The notes below the pieces were generated by a model. That model did not search any database and was not told where the DNA came from. It saw only the letters and a list, made by a program, of their open reading frames with translations. Below are positions 54,459 to 63,189 of a stretch of 64,000 bases of DNA, one piece after another (positions within the stretch are counted from its first letter, which is position 1; each line of letters opens with the position of its first letter). Origin of the DNA: Blautia faecicola (GTDB lineage: Bacteria; Bacillota; Clostridia; Lachnospirales; Lachnospiraceae). The stretch is taken from the NCBI RefSeq assembly GCF_004123145.1, contig NZ_SDKC01000001.1, positions 89,501 to 153,500 of the forward strand. Reading direction: 5' to 3'. The translations under genes were made by a program, and so were the position numbers.

Positions 54459-55480
54459 TAATTATAGAAATTATATTTATAGTAGCATTATTGTCGTTAG
54501 GAATAATAGCATCCATAACTGACCTTAAAAATGGCAGAGTTTATAATAAAATTTTATTGATATATGCTTTGTTGGGATGCGTACTGGATACATTCTATTA
54601 TGGTTATTTTGCGAGAGATTTGTTTGTACTTTATATATTTAATATAGGAATTTTGGGTGTAATTAGCCTGATTTTGTTTTATACACATTCATTTGCTGGA
54701 GGAGACTGTAAATTAACAGTAGTGATGGCTATTTTGTATCCGGCAAATTGCTATCTGATATATGGGACAACAGATATAACTTTGTATTTTACATTATGTT
54801 TGGCAATTTTATATGGATATCTATACTTGTTAGGATTTTCTTTATATTCGCTGGTTAAGGGAAGGGTGAGCCTTTCTAAAAAATATGTTAAGGGATATTT
54901 AAAGACCTTCCTGAAATCTTTTGTGTCTGCCTCAGGATATATATGTTTGATAAATCTTCTTTTCATCATTATAGGTTTGCAAGGAGTATATATCAACGAA
55001 TGGATCATTAGAATTATATGTATGTTATCAGCATGGATAATTGGTAAAAAGAACAGGTTAAAAAAATGGCAGATAGTTGTTGGAATTTACTGCATTGATA
55101 TAGTCATTGGATTGATATTAGGATTTATGCCGTTTTCGTTTAATCCAGAAAATTACATTTTAGTAATACTACTGTTACTTTGTCAGATGACAATTCGAAC
55201 AAGCTTATATCAGGAAGTTAAAGTATGTGATCTGAAAAAAGGAATGATATTATCAAGTATTTCATCAATACTTATGCAGAATTCCAGAGTACGAGGTCTT
55301 CCACCTGTATCTACAGAGGATTTGAAAAGTAGACTGACCGAAGAACAAATAAATAGTATTAATCGATGGGCAGGGAGCAGAAAGATATTGACTGTAACAG
55401 TTGTTAGAAAAATTCCGTTTGCAATATTTATATTTGCCGGATTTTTGAGTTATTTTATTATATGGAGTGTGGTTAGATGA
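54455..55480 (+). CDS. A24 prepilin-peptidase-like membrane protease
   Basis: A 341-residue protein with about eight membrane helices. It carries the two aspartates of A24 aspartic proteases: Asp23 in ASITDLKNGRVYNK and Asp84 in FAGGDCKLTV (GxxD/GGD motif). After the membrane core it has a cytosolic loop with GLPPVSTEDLKSRLTEEQI and a last helix. Prepilin peptidases cut leaders at the start of a hydrophobic helix. No pilin gene is visible here; its likely substrate in the operon is HxsA. Coupled by ATGA overlaps on both sides. Confidence 0.85.
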   Translation: MIIIEIIFIVALLSLGIIASITDLKNGRVYNKILLIYALLGCVLDTFYYGYFARDLFVLYIFNIGILGVISLILFYTHSFAGGDCKLTVVMAILYPANCYLIYGTTDITLYFTLCLAILYGYLYLLGFSLYSLVKGRVSLSKKYVKGYLKTFLKSFVSASGYICLINLLFIIIGLQGVYINEWIIRIICMLSAWIIGKKNRLKKWQIVVGIYCIDIVIGLILGFMPFSFNPENYILVILLLLCQMTIRTSLYQEVKVCDLKKGMILSSISSILMQNSRVRGLPPVSTEDLKSRLTEEQINSINRWAGSRKILTVTVVRKIPFAIFIFAGFLSYFIIWSVVR

Positions 55481-56583
55481 TTACAAAGCTGGAGAAATAT
55501 AGTGGAAAATATAAAATAGTATCTTTAGCTTTTGATCAGGTATCAAGAGATGATTTACTTGAAGATAATATAGATCTACTGTATATATCCGAGAAGGATA
55601 TAAAATTATATCCGGAAAATATTGTGGTATCAGAAGATAAAGATGTAATTGATAAACTCGGACATGTACATAATTATGATGTATATGAACTTTGGGAAAA
55701 TGGAAAATTGTCGGAATATTATGATGACAGTTCTTTGGATAATTATTTTTTTGTAACCGCAAAATGCAATTCTAATTGTATTATGTGTCCTTCACCTGAT
55801 GTTTCTCGTCAGAAGGGTGGAAGTACCAGCGTGGATACTCTCATAGAAATAGCAAAACATATACCGGCAGATGCACCGCACCTTACAATCACAGGTGGAG
55901 AGCCATTTCTGATAGGCCCCGATATATTCCGATTTTTGAAATTCCTTCGTGATAAATTCGAGTATACAGAATTTCTATTTTTAACGAATGGAAGAATATT
56001 TGCTATCGAATCATATGTACAAAGATTTATGGAAAATGCGCCGGAAAATAGTATTGTCGCAATACCTGTTCATGGATCTACGGCAGCAACACATGATATG
56101 ATAACGCAAACAAAGGGAAGTTTTGAACAGACTATACTTGGAATAAAAAGATTGTTGAAAGCAGGAATTCATATTGAAGTAAGGATTGTTGTAAGTGGAA
56201 TGAATAGCAATGATATTAAAAATATTGCTTGGTTGATTGCTCGGGAAATTCCCAAAGTAGATTATGTCAGCATTATGGCAATGGAGATGACCGGAAGTGC
56301 AAGGATTAATCGGGATAAAGTTTGGATACCGTATGGAAAAGCTGCATTAGCAGCAGAAGAGGCAGTATTGGTGCTGATGGAAAATGGAATTGATGTGAAA
56401 TTATATAATTTTCCATTATGTGTTGTCAAAAAGGAATTTTGGACTCTGTGTGAAAAAAGTATATCTCCAGGTAAAGTAAGATATGCTGAAAAATGTGAAA
56501 AATGTAAAATGAAAAATGCCTGCGGTGGGGTATTTGCAGGAACGATTTCAATGGAAAAGGGAGAATTAAGTGCGATTATATGA
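55477..56583 (+). CDS. hxsC: His-Xaa-Ser system radical SAM maturase HxsC
   Basis: A 368-residue radical SAM enzyme. The [4Fe-4S]-SAM cluster motif CNSNCIMC has Cys97, Cys101 and Cys104; LTITGGEPF is the SAM-binding GGE motif. A C-terminal Cys set (KCEKCKMKNACGGVF) probably holds an auxiliary cluster, or is structural. The N-terminal 90 residues are a non-radical-SAM domain as in HxsC. Coupled with the A24 protease and HxsB genes through ATGA overlaps. It is expected to modify the His-Xaa-Ser repeats; the chemistry is unknown. Confidence 0.85.
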   Translation: MITKLEKYSGKYKIVSLAFDQVSRDDLLEDNIDLLYISEKDIKLYPENIVVSEDKDVIDKLGHVHNYDVYELWENGKLSEYYDDSSLDNYFFVTAKCNSNCIMCPSPDVSRQKGGSTSVDTLIEIAKHIPADAPHLTITGGEPFLIGPDIFRFLKFLRDKFEYTEFLFLTNGRIFAIESYVQRFMENAPENSIVAIPVHGSTAATHDMITQTKGSFEQTILGIKRLLKAGIHIEVRIVVSGMNSNDIKNIAWLIAREIPKVDYVSIMAMEMTGSARINRDKVWIPYGKAALAAEEAVLVLMENGIDVKLYNFPLCVVKKEFWTLCEKSISPGKVRYAEKCEKCKMKNACGGVFAGTISMEKGELSAII

Positions 56584-57971
56584 AACTGAATTATTTTAAT
56601 TTTAAGCAGTTTGGTGATTCTGTTTTAATGACAAATGATTTTGGAAAGTATGTATTTGTAAGAAAAGAAGATTTTCAAAGTATACTGTCGTTAAATGTTG
56701 ACAGGGAATCAGAATTATACAAGCTGCTTATCGAGAGAAAAATGATATATGATGAATCTGATTTGGAGTATTCATCAGTAAACAAGTATGCGCTGAGAGG
56801 AATAAAAGGGCATGTAAATGTTGCAACATCATTACATATTTTTGTGGTAACTACGGTATGCAATATGGGCTGCGTCTATTGTCAAGCGAATAATGGCGTG
56901 GAGTGTTCACACCTTATTATGAATAAAGAGATGGCGGAAAGAGCGGTAGATATAGCATTGCAGTCACCGGAAAGGTCATTATGTTTTGAATTCCAGGGAG
57001 GAGAGCCGTTAGTTAATTTTGAAATTATAAAACATATAGTGCAATATGCAGAAATGCACAAGGGAAAGCATGATATAGCTTATACGGTGGTAACCAATCT
57101 GACATTACTGAATGATGAAATGTTGGAACTTTTCACACAATATTGTTTCGGAATATCGACCTCAATAGATGGAAATGAACTGGTACATAATAATAACCGG
57201 CCATATGCTAATGGGGATGGAACATTTAAAAAGGTTATTGATTCGGTTGAACGAGTAAGAAAAGCAGGATTACAGATTGGAGCCATAGAAACAACCACGA
57301 GGTTCTCACTCGATTTTCCGAAAGAAATTGTCCATACGTATATAGATATGGGATTTGAAAGTATTTTTATAAGACCGTTAACTCCATTAGGAAAAGCGGC
57401 AAAGAGCTGGGGAAAAATAGGATATACTTCTGAAGAATTTATAGAATTTTATCAGAAAGCATTAGATGAACTGATTGAGATAAACAAAAAGGGAAGGTTT
57501 ATCAAGGAAGATCATGCAGCGATTCTATTGAGAAGAATAAGAGGCGATTTCATGAATTATATGGAATTGCGTTCGCCGTGTGGGGCAGGTGTTGGGCAGT
57601 TAGCATATTATGCAGACGGCAATATTTTTACATGTGATGAGGGCAGAATGTTGCATGAGATGGGACAAAGTACATTTCAGTTGGGAAATGTGTATAGCAG
57701 TAACTACACAGATCTGATAAATAACAACGTGTGTAAGACTGTATGTGCATCAAGTGTGCTGGAAACAATTCCAACATGTTGTGATTGTGTATACCAGCCA
57801 TATTGTGGAACCTGTCCAGTTGTGAACTATGCACTCGATGGAGATGTTATAGAAAAACAGCCGCGAGGATATAAATGCAGGATTTATTCTGGAATATTAG
57901 ATTATCTATTTTCAAAATTTTATAAAAATGATATGGAAACAATGAGGATATTAAATTCATGGAGTGATTAA
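56580..57971 (+). CDS. hxsB: His-Xaa-Ser system radical SAM maturase HxsB
   Basis: A 463-residue radical SAM/SPASM enzyme. The motif is CNMGCVYCQA (Cys94, 98, 101), followed by FEFQGGEPLVNF. The C-terminal SPASM domain is Cys-rich: CGAGVGQLAYYADGNIFTCD, GRMLHEMG, CCDCVYQPYCGTCPVVN and a final YKC, which should bind two auxiliary clusters. The CGAG...GNIFTCDEGRML pattern is typical of HxsB. It begins with ATGA inside the hxsC stop. Confidence 0.88.
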   Translation: MKLNYFNFKQFGDSVLMTNDFGKYVFVRKEDFQSILSLNVDRESELYKLLIERKMIYDESDLEYSSVNKYALRGIKGHVNVATSLHIFVVTTVCNMGCVYCQANNGVECSHLIMNKEMAERAVDIALQSPERSLCFEFQGGEPLVNFEIIKHIVQYAEMHKGKHDIAYTVVTNLTLLNDEMLELFTQYCFGISTSIDGNELVHNNNRPYANGDGTFKKVIDSVERVRKAGLQIGAIETTTRFSLDFPKEIVHTYIDMGFESIFIRPLTPLGKAAKSWGKIGYTSEEFIEFYQKALDELIEINKKGRFIKEDHAAILLRRIRGDFMNYMELRSPCGAGVGQLAYYADGNIFTCDEGRMLHEMGQSTFQLGNVYSSNYTDLINNNVCKTVCASSVLETIPTCCDCVYQPYCGTCPVVNYALDGDVIEKQPRGYKCRIYSGILDYLFSKFYKNDMETMRILNSWSD

Positions 57972-57972
57972 G

Positions 57973-59337
57973 ATGGCAGAGTTAGAACAAGATAAAATAT
58001 CCGAAGAGGATGTGAAAAAGTTAGAAAATAACAATGTAGTAGACCCTATAATATCTCCAGAAGAAGAGTATAATAAGGCCCTTAAACGAAGAAAAAGGAT
58101 ATCTGTGTGGGGACTGGTTCTTCTGATTGCGACGGAGATAACAATTACTGGAGGACTGGGAGAGAGAATAAATGCTGATCATTTACAAAATAGGGTTGTA
58201 AGAGAACATGAGATGCGGTCATCCGGGCAAATTCAGCTTACAAAAGGTTTGTATGAGGGAGAAACAGATTTTGGCTATTTTTCCGGAAAGGGTCAATTTT
58301 CATTTAACACTGGGGCTGAGTATACAGGAAATTGGAAGCAGAACCAGCTAGATGGAAAAGGCACGTTGCGTGTTCCAAATGAAGGTACATATGAAGGAAA
58401 ATTTACATCATCAAAAAAGAGTGGAAAGGGAATTTTTACATGGGATGATGGAGCTGTTTATGAAGGTGAATGGAAAAATGACAAGATGTGTGGTCAGGGT
58501 GTATATACAACGCCAGAGGGAATAAATTTTTCCGGAACCTTTAAAGATAATTCTTTTGATGATGGAAAATGTACTTTTGAAAATGATACAGGAAGTTATA
58601 GCTTAACTTATAAATCCGGTGTCATTGAAAAGGCATCTATAGAATATTCGGATGGTTCCAAATATGTAGGAGAATGTGATGCAAAAGAGTTAAATGGTAC
58701 AGGAAAATTAACTTTTGTGAGTGGAGACATTTATGAAGGAAATTTTCAGAATGGCTGTAGAAACGGACAAGGAGTATATACATGGGCATCAGGCGATAAA
58801 TATGATGGAGAATGGGAAACTGATCAGATGGAAGGATCAGGGACATATACATATTCGAATGGAGGCTACGCGAGTGGTACTTTTGATAAAAATACTTTCG
58901 TGAACGGCAGCTACCATATAGAAAACGATTTTGGTAATTATACATTTACAATTACCGATGGAGAGCCAACGGATGTCGAGATGTCACTGGCAAATGGAAC
59001 TACTTATAGCGGAGCTATGAGTGATGGAAAATTATCAGGGCAGGCACAGATAAAATACAGTAATGAAGATCAATATAATGGAAATGTTTCTAATGGTCAA
59101 AAATCAGGTCAGGGAACTTATACATGGACAAGTGGTGCTTCTTACGAGGGAAACTGGTCTGAAGATAAAATGAATGGAGATGGAACTTATTTTTATCCTT
59201 CCGATGAAAAGGGATATAAGCTTACAGGTTCTTTTAAAAACGGCAAACCAAATGGAGAATGCCAGTATTATACAGATTCGTCAACCCATTATCAGACGGA
59301 TTGGGCGAATGGAAAGTGTGTGAAAATATATGAATAA
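57973..59337 (+). CDS. Membrane-anchored MORN-repeat protein
   Basis: 454 residues. An acidic cytosolic N-terminus of about 42 residues, a basic KRRKR stop signal and one membrane helix (about residues 44-60) are followed by 13 or so MORN repeats (YEGEWKNDKMCGQGVYTW type) that fill the rest. If the basic residues mark the inside, all repeats lie outside the membrane. MORN repeats bind membranes or proteins. ATG 57973, one base after the hxsB stop, has GGAG eight bases upstream. Its stop overlaps the hxsA start, so it is probably part of the same machine. I know of no described link between MORN proteins and Hxs. Confidence 0.82.
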   Translation: MAELEQDKISEEDVKKLENNNVVDPIISPEEEYNKALKRRKRISVWGLVLLIATEITITGGLGERINADHLQNRVVREHEMRSSGQIQLTKGLYEGETDFGYFSGKGQFSFNTGAEYTGNWKQNQLDGKGTLRVPNEGTYEGKFTSSKKSGKGIFTWDDGAVYEGEWKNDKMCGQGVYTTPEGINFSGTFKDNSFDDGKCTFENDTGSYSLTYKSGVIEKASIEYSDGSKYVGECDAKELNGTGKLTFVSGDIYEGNFQNGCRNGQGVYTWASGDKYDGEWETDQMEGSGTYTYSNGGYASGTFDKNTFVNGSYHIENDFGNYTFTITDGEPTDVEMSLANGTTYSGAMSDGKLSGQAQIKYSNEDQYNGNVSNGQKSGQGTYTWTSGASYEGNWSEDKMNGDGTYFYPSDEKGYKLTGSFKNGKPNGECQYYTDSSTHYQTDWANGKCVKIYE

Positions 59338-59926
59338 TATGGATGAATTATTTCCGCAATTGCAAAAAAGTATAGAAGATTTAATAGAAGATGAAGAGGG
59401 AAATATTCCCGGTCATAAGTTACTTATGCTGGGTACAATGATTGTTGTATTGGGAAGCTTAATGCAAGTGAATGTTTTTGCAGGACATAGATCGCATAGC
59501 TCTCACAGATCACATAGTTCGCATAGTTCTGGATCAAGCGGGCATGGAAATCATGGAAGTCATGAGAGTCATTCAAGCCATGTGTCACATTCGGATCATA
59601 GCTCACATTCGAATACGCATTCCAGTCATGCGAGTCATACGTCACACTCAAATACATCATCACATTCTAATTCATCATATAGTTCAGAGGGTGATGTTAC
59701 ATATAGTGCACCAGCAGCATCATCTGTGCCTACAATAAAGACACCTGCTGTTACTGCGACAGCAGATACATTTAAGCTGCCGGATGTAAACCAGAATATA
59801 GAACTTCCGAATGGAACACCGGCATCAAGTATTATGCCGTCATTGGCAGTGCCGGCATCGAGTACAGCAACACGAATTGATACTGGAAAAATTCATCAGC
59901 CGTCTACAACAGATGAGATCGAATAG
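59330..59926 (+). CDS. hxsA: His-Xaa-Ser repeat protein HxsA, predicted modified substrate
   Basis: 198 residues. Residues 1-27 are a hydrophilic acidic leader (QKSIEDLIEDEEGNIPG), 29-50 a hydrophobic segment ending NVFA-G, then 53-114 a repeat tract with 18 histidines, 13 of them exact His-Xaa-Ser and the other five followed at +2 by Asn or Asp, mostly at three-residue spacing. A Thr/Ser/Pro-rich tail of 80 residues follows. VFA before Gly52 fits signal peptidase I; PG-HKLL at 28/29 could instead fit an A24-type cut. It overlaps the MORN gene by eight bases. Such repeat proteins are the predicted HxsB/HxsC substrates. Confidence 0.85.
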   Translation: MNNMDELFPQLQKSIEDLIEDEEGNIPGHKLLMLGTMIVVLGSLMQVNVFAGHRSHSSHRSHSSHSSGSSGHGNHGSHESHSSHVSHSDHSSHSNTHSSHASHTSHSNTSSHSNSSYSSEGDVTYSAPAASSVPTIKTPAVTATADTFKLPDVNQNIELPNGTPASSIMPSLAVPASSTATRIDTGKIHQPSTTDEIE

Positions 59927-59946
59927 TGGGGGTAGGAGTACTTTAG

Positions 59947-61053
59947 ATGGAGATATTGAATAAAATTTTTTCTGGTGGGAAACCGAAGGACAATATAATT
60001 AACTGTGAAGATAAATATTTGCAAGAGGCGCAGGAAGCAGTAGAGATTGTTAATAATGGTGTCGAAAATGGTTCTTTCTCTGAAATGATAGAACAGCTTG
60101 ATAAACTACCAAGCGTCAGTGCTAATAGAGATAAGTATGTTTTTAAAAATCACCGTTCTGTATTAAGTATAGTAGCTATGGTAGTGTGTGCGTTGCTGAC
60201 GATTTCGTGTTTACGTTATATACCAATTTGTATTGGAACTATAGTTTATTCCGGTAAATATAGGATGTTTGCTGGTATTGGTATCATTATATCGTTATTC
60301 ATCATTGTAATTAATATTTTTGTTATTGTAAAAGAAGTTTATCAAATACAGTTTAGCAATAGGTATGACATATATGTGAAAGATTTGCGTTTTAAAAATA
60401 TTGAAATTGTAGACGATTTGGCAGTGTATGCAAAAGTAAAATCTGAAACAGTAATAAAAGACCTGAATAAAGCTATGCGAATGAAATTGATTCCACAGGG
60501 ACATTTTGGAAGAGATAATTTGATTTTCATTGTTTCTGACGAAGTGTATGGGAAATATAAAGAGAAGCAGGCTGTATATGATAGATATTATAAAAAACAG
60601 GTTGAAGAACGACTGAGAATGAAAGAGCGTACAAAAGAAATACAGAGCATTATGGATCAGGGCCAGGGATATATTGATAAAATACATGAGAGCAATAATA
60701 TAATTAAGGACAAGACTATTTCCCAAAAACTTGATCGTATGGAAAGTGTAGTGTCGACAATTTTTCATGAAGTTGATATCAATCCACAAAACGCAGATAA
60801 ACTTGGAATGTTTATGAATTATTATTTGCCAACAACAGAGAAATTACTTGAAACATATATAGAGATTGATGAAAAACAGGTGAAGGGAACAAGTCTGGAA
60901 AAAACAAAAAAAGACATAGATGATGCTATTGATAAAATTATAGATTCATTTGAAGGACTGTTGGATAAATTTTATCAGCAAAAAGAACTTGATATAGCAA
61001 CAGACATTTCAGCGATGGAGATCCTTATGAAACAAGATGGGCTTATAGAATAA
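59947..61053 (+). CDS. XpaC-like membrane protein
   Basis: A 368-residue protein of the XpaC (5-bromo-4-chloroindolyl phosphate hydrolysis) family. After 65 hydrophilic residues come two membrane helices (about 70-120), then a long helical coiled-coil C-terminus (MKERTKEIQSIMDQGQGYID...NYYLPTTEKLLETYIEI). XpaC is usually encoded next to TelA; here two TelA-family genes follow. The biochemical role of XpaC is not known; the hydrolase name comes from a phenotype. TAGGAG precedes the ATG. Confidence 0.82.
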   Translation: MEILNKIFSGGKPKDNIINCEDKYLQEAQEAVEIVNNGVENGSFSEMIEQLDKLPSVSANRDKYVFKNHRSVLSIVAMVVCALLTISCLRYIPICIGTIVYSGKYRMFAGIGIIISLFIIVINIFVIVKEVYQIQFSNRYDIYVKDLRFKNIEIVDDLAVYAKVKSETVIKDLNKAMRMKLIPQGHFGRDNLIFIVSDEVYGKYKEKQAVYDRYYKKQVEERLRMKERTKEIQSIMDQGQGYIDKIHESNNIIKDKTISQKLDRMESVVSTIFHEVDINPQNADKLGMFMNYYLPTTEKLLETYIEIDEKQVKGTSLEKTKKDIDDAIDKIIDSFEGLLDKFYQQKELDIATDISAMEILMKQDGLIE

Positions 61054-61078
61054 GTTAACAACAGATGAGGTGATACGT

Positions 61079-61972
61079 TTGGAGAGGGAAGATAATGATA
61101 TAAAAATCTTTTCGCAGAACAAGCTGATTGTGGGAAATGCAGACAATATATTGACATTTGGCTGTGAAGACCAACAGCGGTTGAGAGAATATTCAGCAAG
61201 AATTTCCTATCAACTGATTGATAATAGTGGGGAATTGGAATATCTAATTCAAGATATTCTTAATGAACTTAATGATTTTCAAAATCTGGTCGAGAAAAAA
61301 CAAATTTTTCCTCTGAAAAATAATGAAAAGAAGAGAGAGAATTTAATGAAAAAATACAATTCAGTTCTTGTTTATATGGATAAAATGGAACTGGCTCTGA
61401 AATTGCAAGAAGTACAGCTGATTAAAGACTCAAAAATGTTTGAAGAACTGGACAGACAAATGGAGTGTACAATGGCTGGATTGCAGAAAAATATATCTTA
61501 TGGGAAAGATGTGATGAGACAGAAACCAGGTAATCTGGTTTCTGAAGATATTATCAATTGGTATGAAAGACTTTCAAAGAAAATTGAGGATTTGGAGATG
61601 TCTTACACAGTAGCGATACAAACCGGAACTCAGATAAGGTTAATGCTGAGAAATAACACACAACTAATAGATAAAATTGTGAAAACAATATCTGAAACAA
61701 TTCCAATATGGCGAAATCAAATTACTATTCTTTTAGGAATAGAAAAACTGAATCGAAATCTGGAAGTTCAGAATAAAGTAGTGGAAATTACTCAGAAGTA
61801 TATAACAAAAGAGAAAACAATTCTTAGGAAAAGTCATAAAAGGCAAAGAGAATTCAGCACTGAAAAATTACTGTGGACAAATGAGACTTTAAAAAAGGCA
61901 TTAGATGACCTTGAACTGGTGGAAAAGTGTGATGGGAATATCAGAACAGAACTATGCAGCCTTTTAAGATAA
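61079..61972 (+). CDS. TelA-like protein, shortened paralogue
   Basis: About 297 residues, all helical. The second half parallels the following TelA: QTGTQIRLMLRNNTQLIDKI and ETIPIWRNQITILLGIEKLN correspond to QSAPQVRMLQNNDRELLDKL and NTIPLWRNQLVLSLGIEHTS. It lacks the first 100 or so residues of a normal TelA. I use TTG 61079 (GAGGTGA five bases upstream); GTG 61070 is possible. A partner role for the full-length TelA is inference. Confidence 0.75.
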   Translation: MEREDNDIKIFSQNKLIVGNADNILTFGCEDQQRLREYSARISYQLIDNSGELEYLIQDILNELNDFQNLVEKKQIFPLKNNEKKRENLMKKYNSVLVYMDKMELALKLQEVQLIKDSKMFEELDRQMECTMAGLQKNISYGKDVMRQKPGNLVSEDIINWYERLSKKIEDLEMSYTVAIQTGTQIRLMLRNNTQLIDKIVKTISETIPIWRNQITILLGIEKLNRNLEVQNKVVEITQKYITKEKTILRKSHKRQREFSTEKLLWTNETLKKALDDLELVEKCDGNIRTELCSLLR

Positions 61973-61990
61973 CAAAACGATGGGGGTATT

Positions 61991-63154
61991 ATGGAAGAAG
62001 AAAAGATACATTTGACATTGAATTCAGGACAAAAATTTACGGAGACATTTCTAGATAGTACGCCTACACTGCAGAGTACAGTTGAAAAAGCAGAATCAAA
62101 TTATTCTGCCGGAACTATTGATGAAAGTATGCTTTCTGAAGAAGAAAAGAAAATGGTAGAGCAGTTCGCAAGTGAAATTGATATTGAAAACGTGGATCAG
62201 ATTGTAAATTACGGACTAAAAGCACAAACTAACATATCTGAATTCTCGGCTACGATATTAAAAAAAGTAAAAACATATGATTTGGGAGAAGTAGGGATTT
62301 CATTAAAAGAACTGACTGTGGCATTAGATGCGACAACAGAACCAGAGAAAAAGGGAATTTTAGGAATTTTTCAAAAGGCAAAAAGAGGAATTGGATCTAT
62401 AAGAGCCAATTATGCCAAGGCAGAAAGTAATGTTGACAGGATAGAAAAGGACCTGATTAAACATAGAGATGTATTGGGGCAAGATATTTCTATGTATCAG
62501 CAAATGTATGAGCTGAATATGCAATATTATAAAGAATTAACTATGTATATAATAGCTGGTAAGAAGGCACTTGATCAGGCAAAACACACAAAACTTAAAC
62601 AATTAAAAGAGAATGCTGAAAACTCGGATAAACAGGAGGATGTACAGGTATATCGTGATTATGAGGATCTTTGTCATAGATTCGAAAAGAAATTATCAGA
62701 CTTGGAGTTAACAAGAGTTATTTCAATCCAATCAGCACCTCAGGTACGTATGCTTCAAAATAACGATAGAGAATTACTTGATAAACTGCAGTCATCATTA
62801 GCAAATACGATACCTCTTTGGAGAAATCAATTAGTACTTTCACTGGGAATAGAGCATACAAGCAGAGCTTTAGCTGCACAGGGAGCATTGTCTGAAAAAA
62901 CAAATGAACTGTTAAGAAAGAATTCTGAGACATTGAAAATGGCAACGGTTGAAACGGCAAAGCAATCAGAAAAAGCGATTGTGGATATAGAGACATTAAA
63001 ACAGTGTAACAGAGATTTGATTGTCTCGATAAACGAGGTTGTAAAGATTCATGAGCAGGGAACGGTTCAGAGAGCGAAAACACAAGAAGAATTGGTTAAA
63101 ATAGAAGAGGAATTGAAACAGGCAATGCTTAAAGCCGGAAAGAACAGAAGATAG
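61991..63154 (+). CDS. telA: TelA family (toxic anion resistance) protein
   Basis: A 387-residue TelA/KlaA-family protein with the full family architecture: an early region QIVNYGLKAQTNISEFSATI, a helical core with FQKAKRGIGSIRANYAKAES, and the conserved SAPQVRMLQNNDRELLDKLQ and IPLWRNQLVLSLG. The family was named from tellurite resistance but is widespread with unknown molecular role, often beside XpaC or TerD-like proteins. Strong RBS GGGGGT before the ATG. Confidence 0.9.
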   Translation: MEEEKIHLTLNSGQKFTETFLDSTPTLQSTVEKAESNYSAGTIDESMLSEEEKKMVEQFASEIDIENVDQIVNYGLKAQTNISEFSATILKKVKTYDLGEVGISLKELTVALDATTEPEKKGILGIFQKAKRGIGSIRANYAKAESNVDRIEKDLIKHRDVLGQDISMYQQMYELNMQYYKELTMYIIAGKKALDQAKHTKLKQLKENAENSDKQEDVQVYRDYEDLCHRFEKKLSDLELTRVISIQSAPQVRMLQNNDRELLDKLQSSLANTIPLWRNQLVLSLGIEHTSRALAAQGALSEKTNELLRKNSETLKMATVETAKQSEKAIVDIETLKQCNRDLIVSINEVVKIHEQGTVQRAKTQEELVKIEEELKQAMLKAGKNRR

Positions 63155-63189
63155 AATGAATATATTCTATTTGGAGAAAGTGAGAAATC

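Noticed and set aside
59480-59670. Histidine-rich tract read as an unstable simple DNA repeat
   Set aside because: Codons vary (CAT with AGC, AGT, TCA) while the His-Xaa-Ser pattern is kept, so selection is on protein.
61070-61972. Pseudogene fragment of telA
   Set aside because: The frame is intact, has its own start signals and normal spacing, so it is treated as a functional short paralogue.
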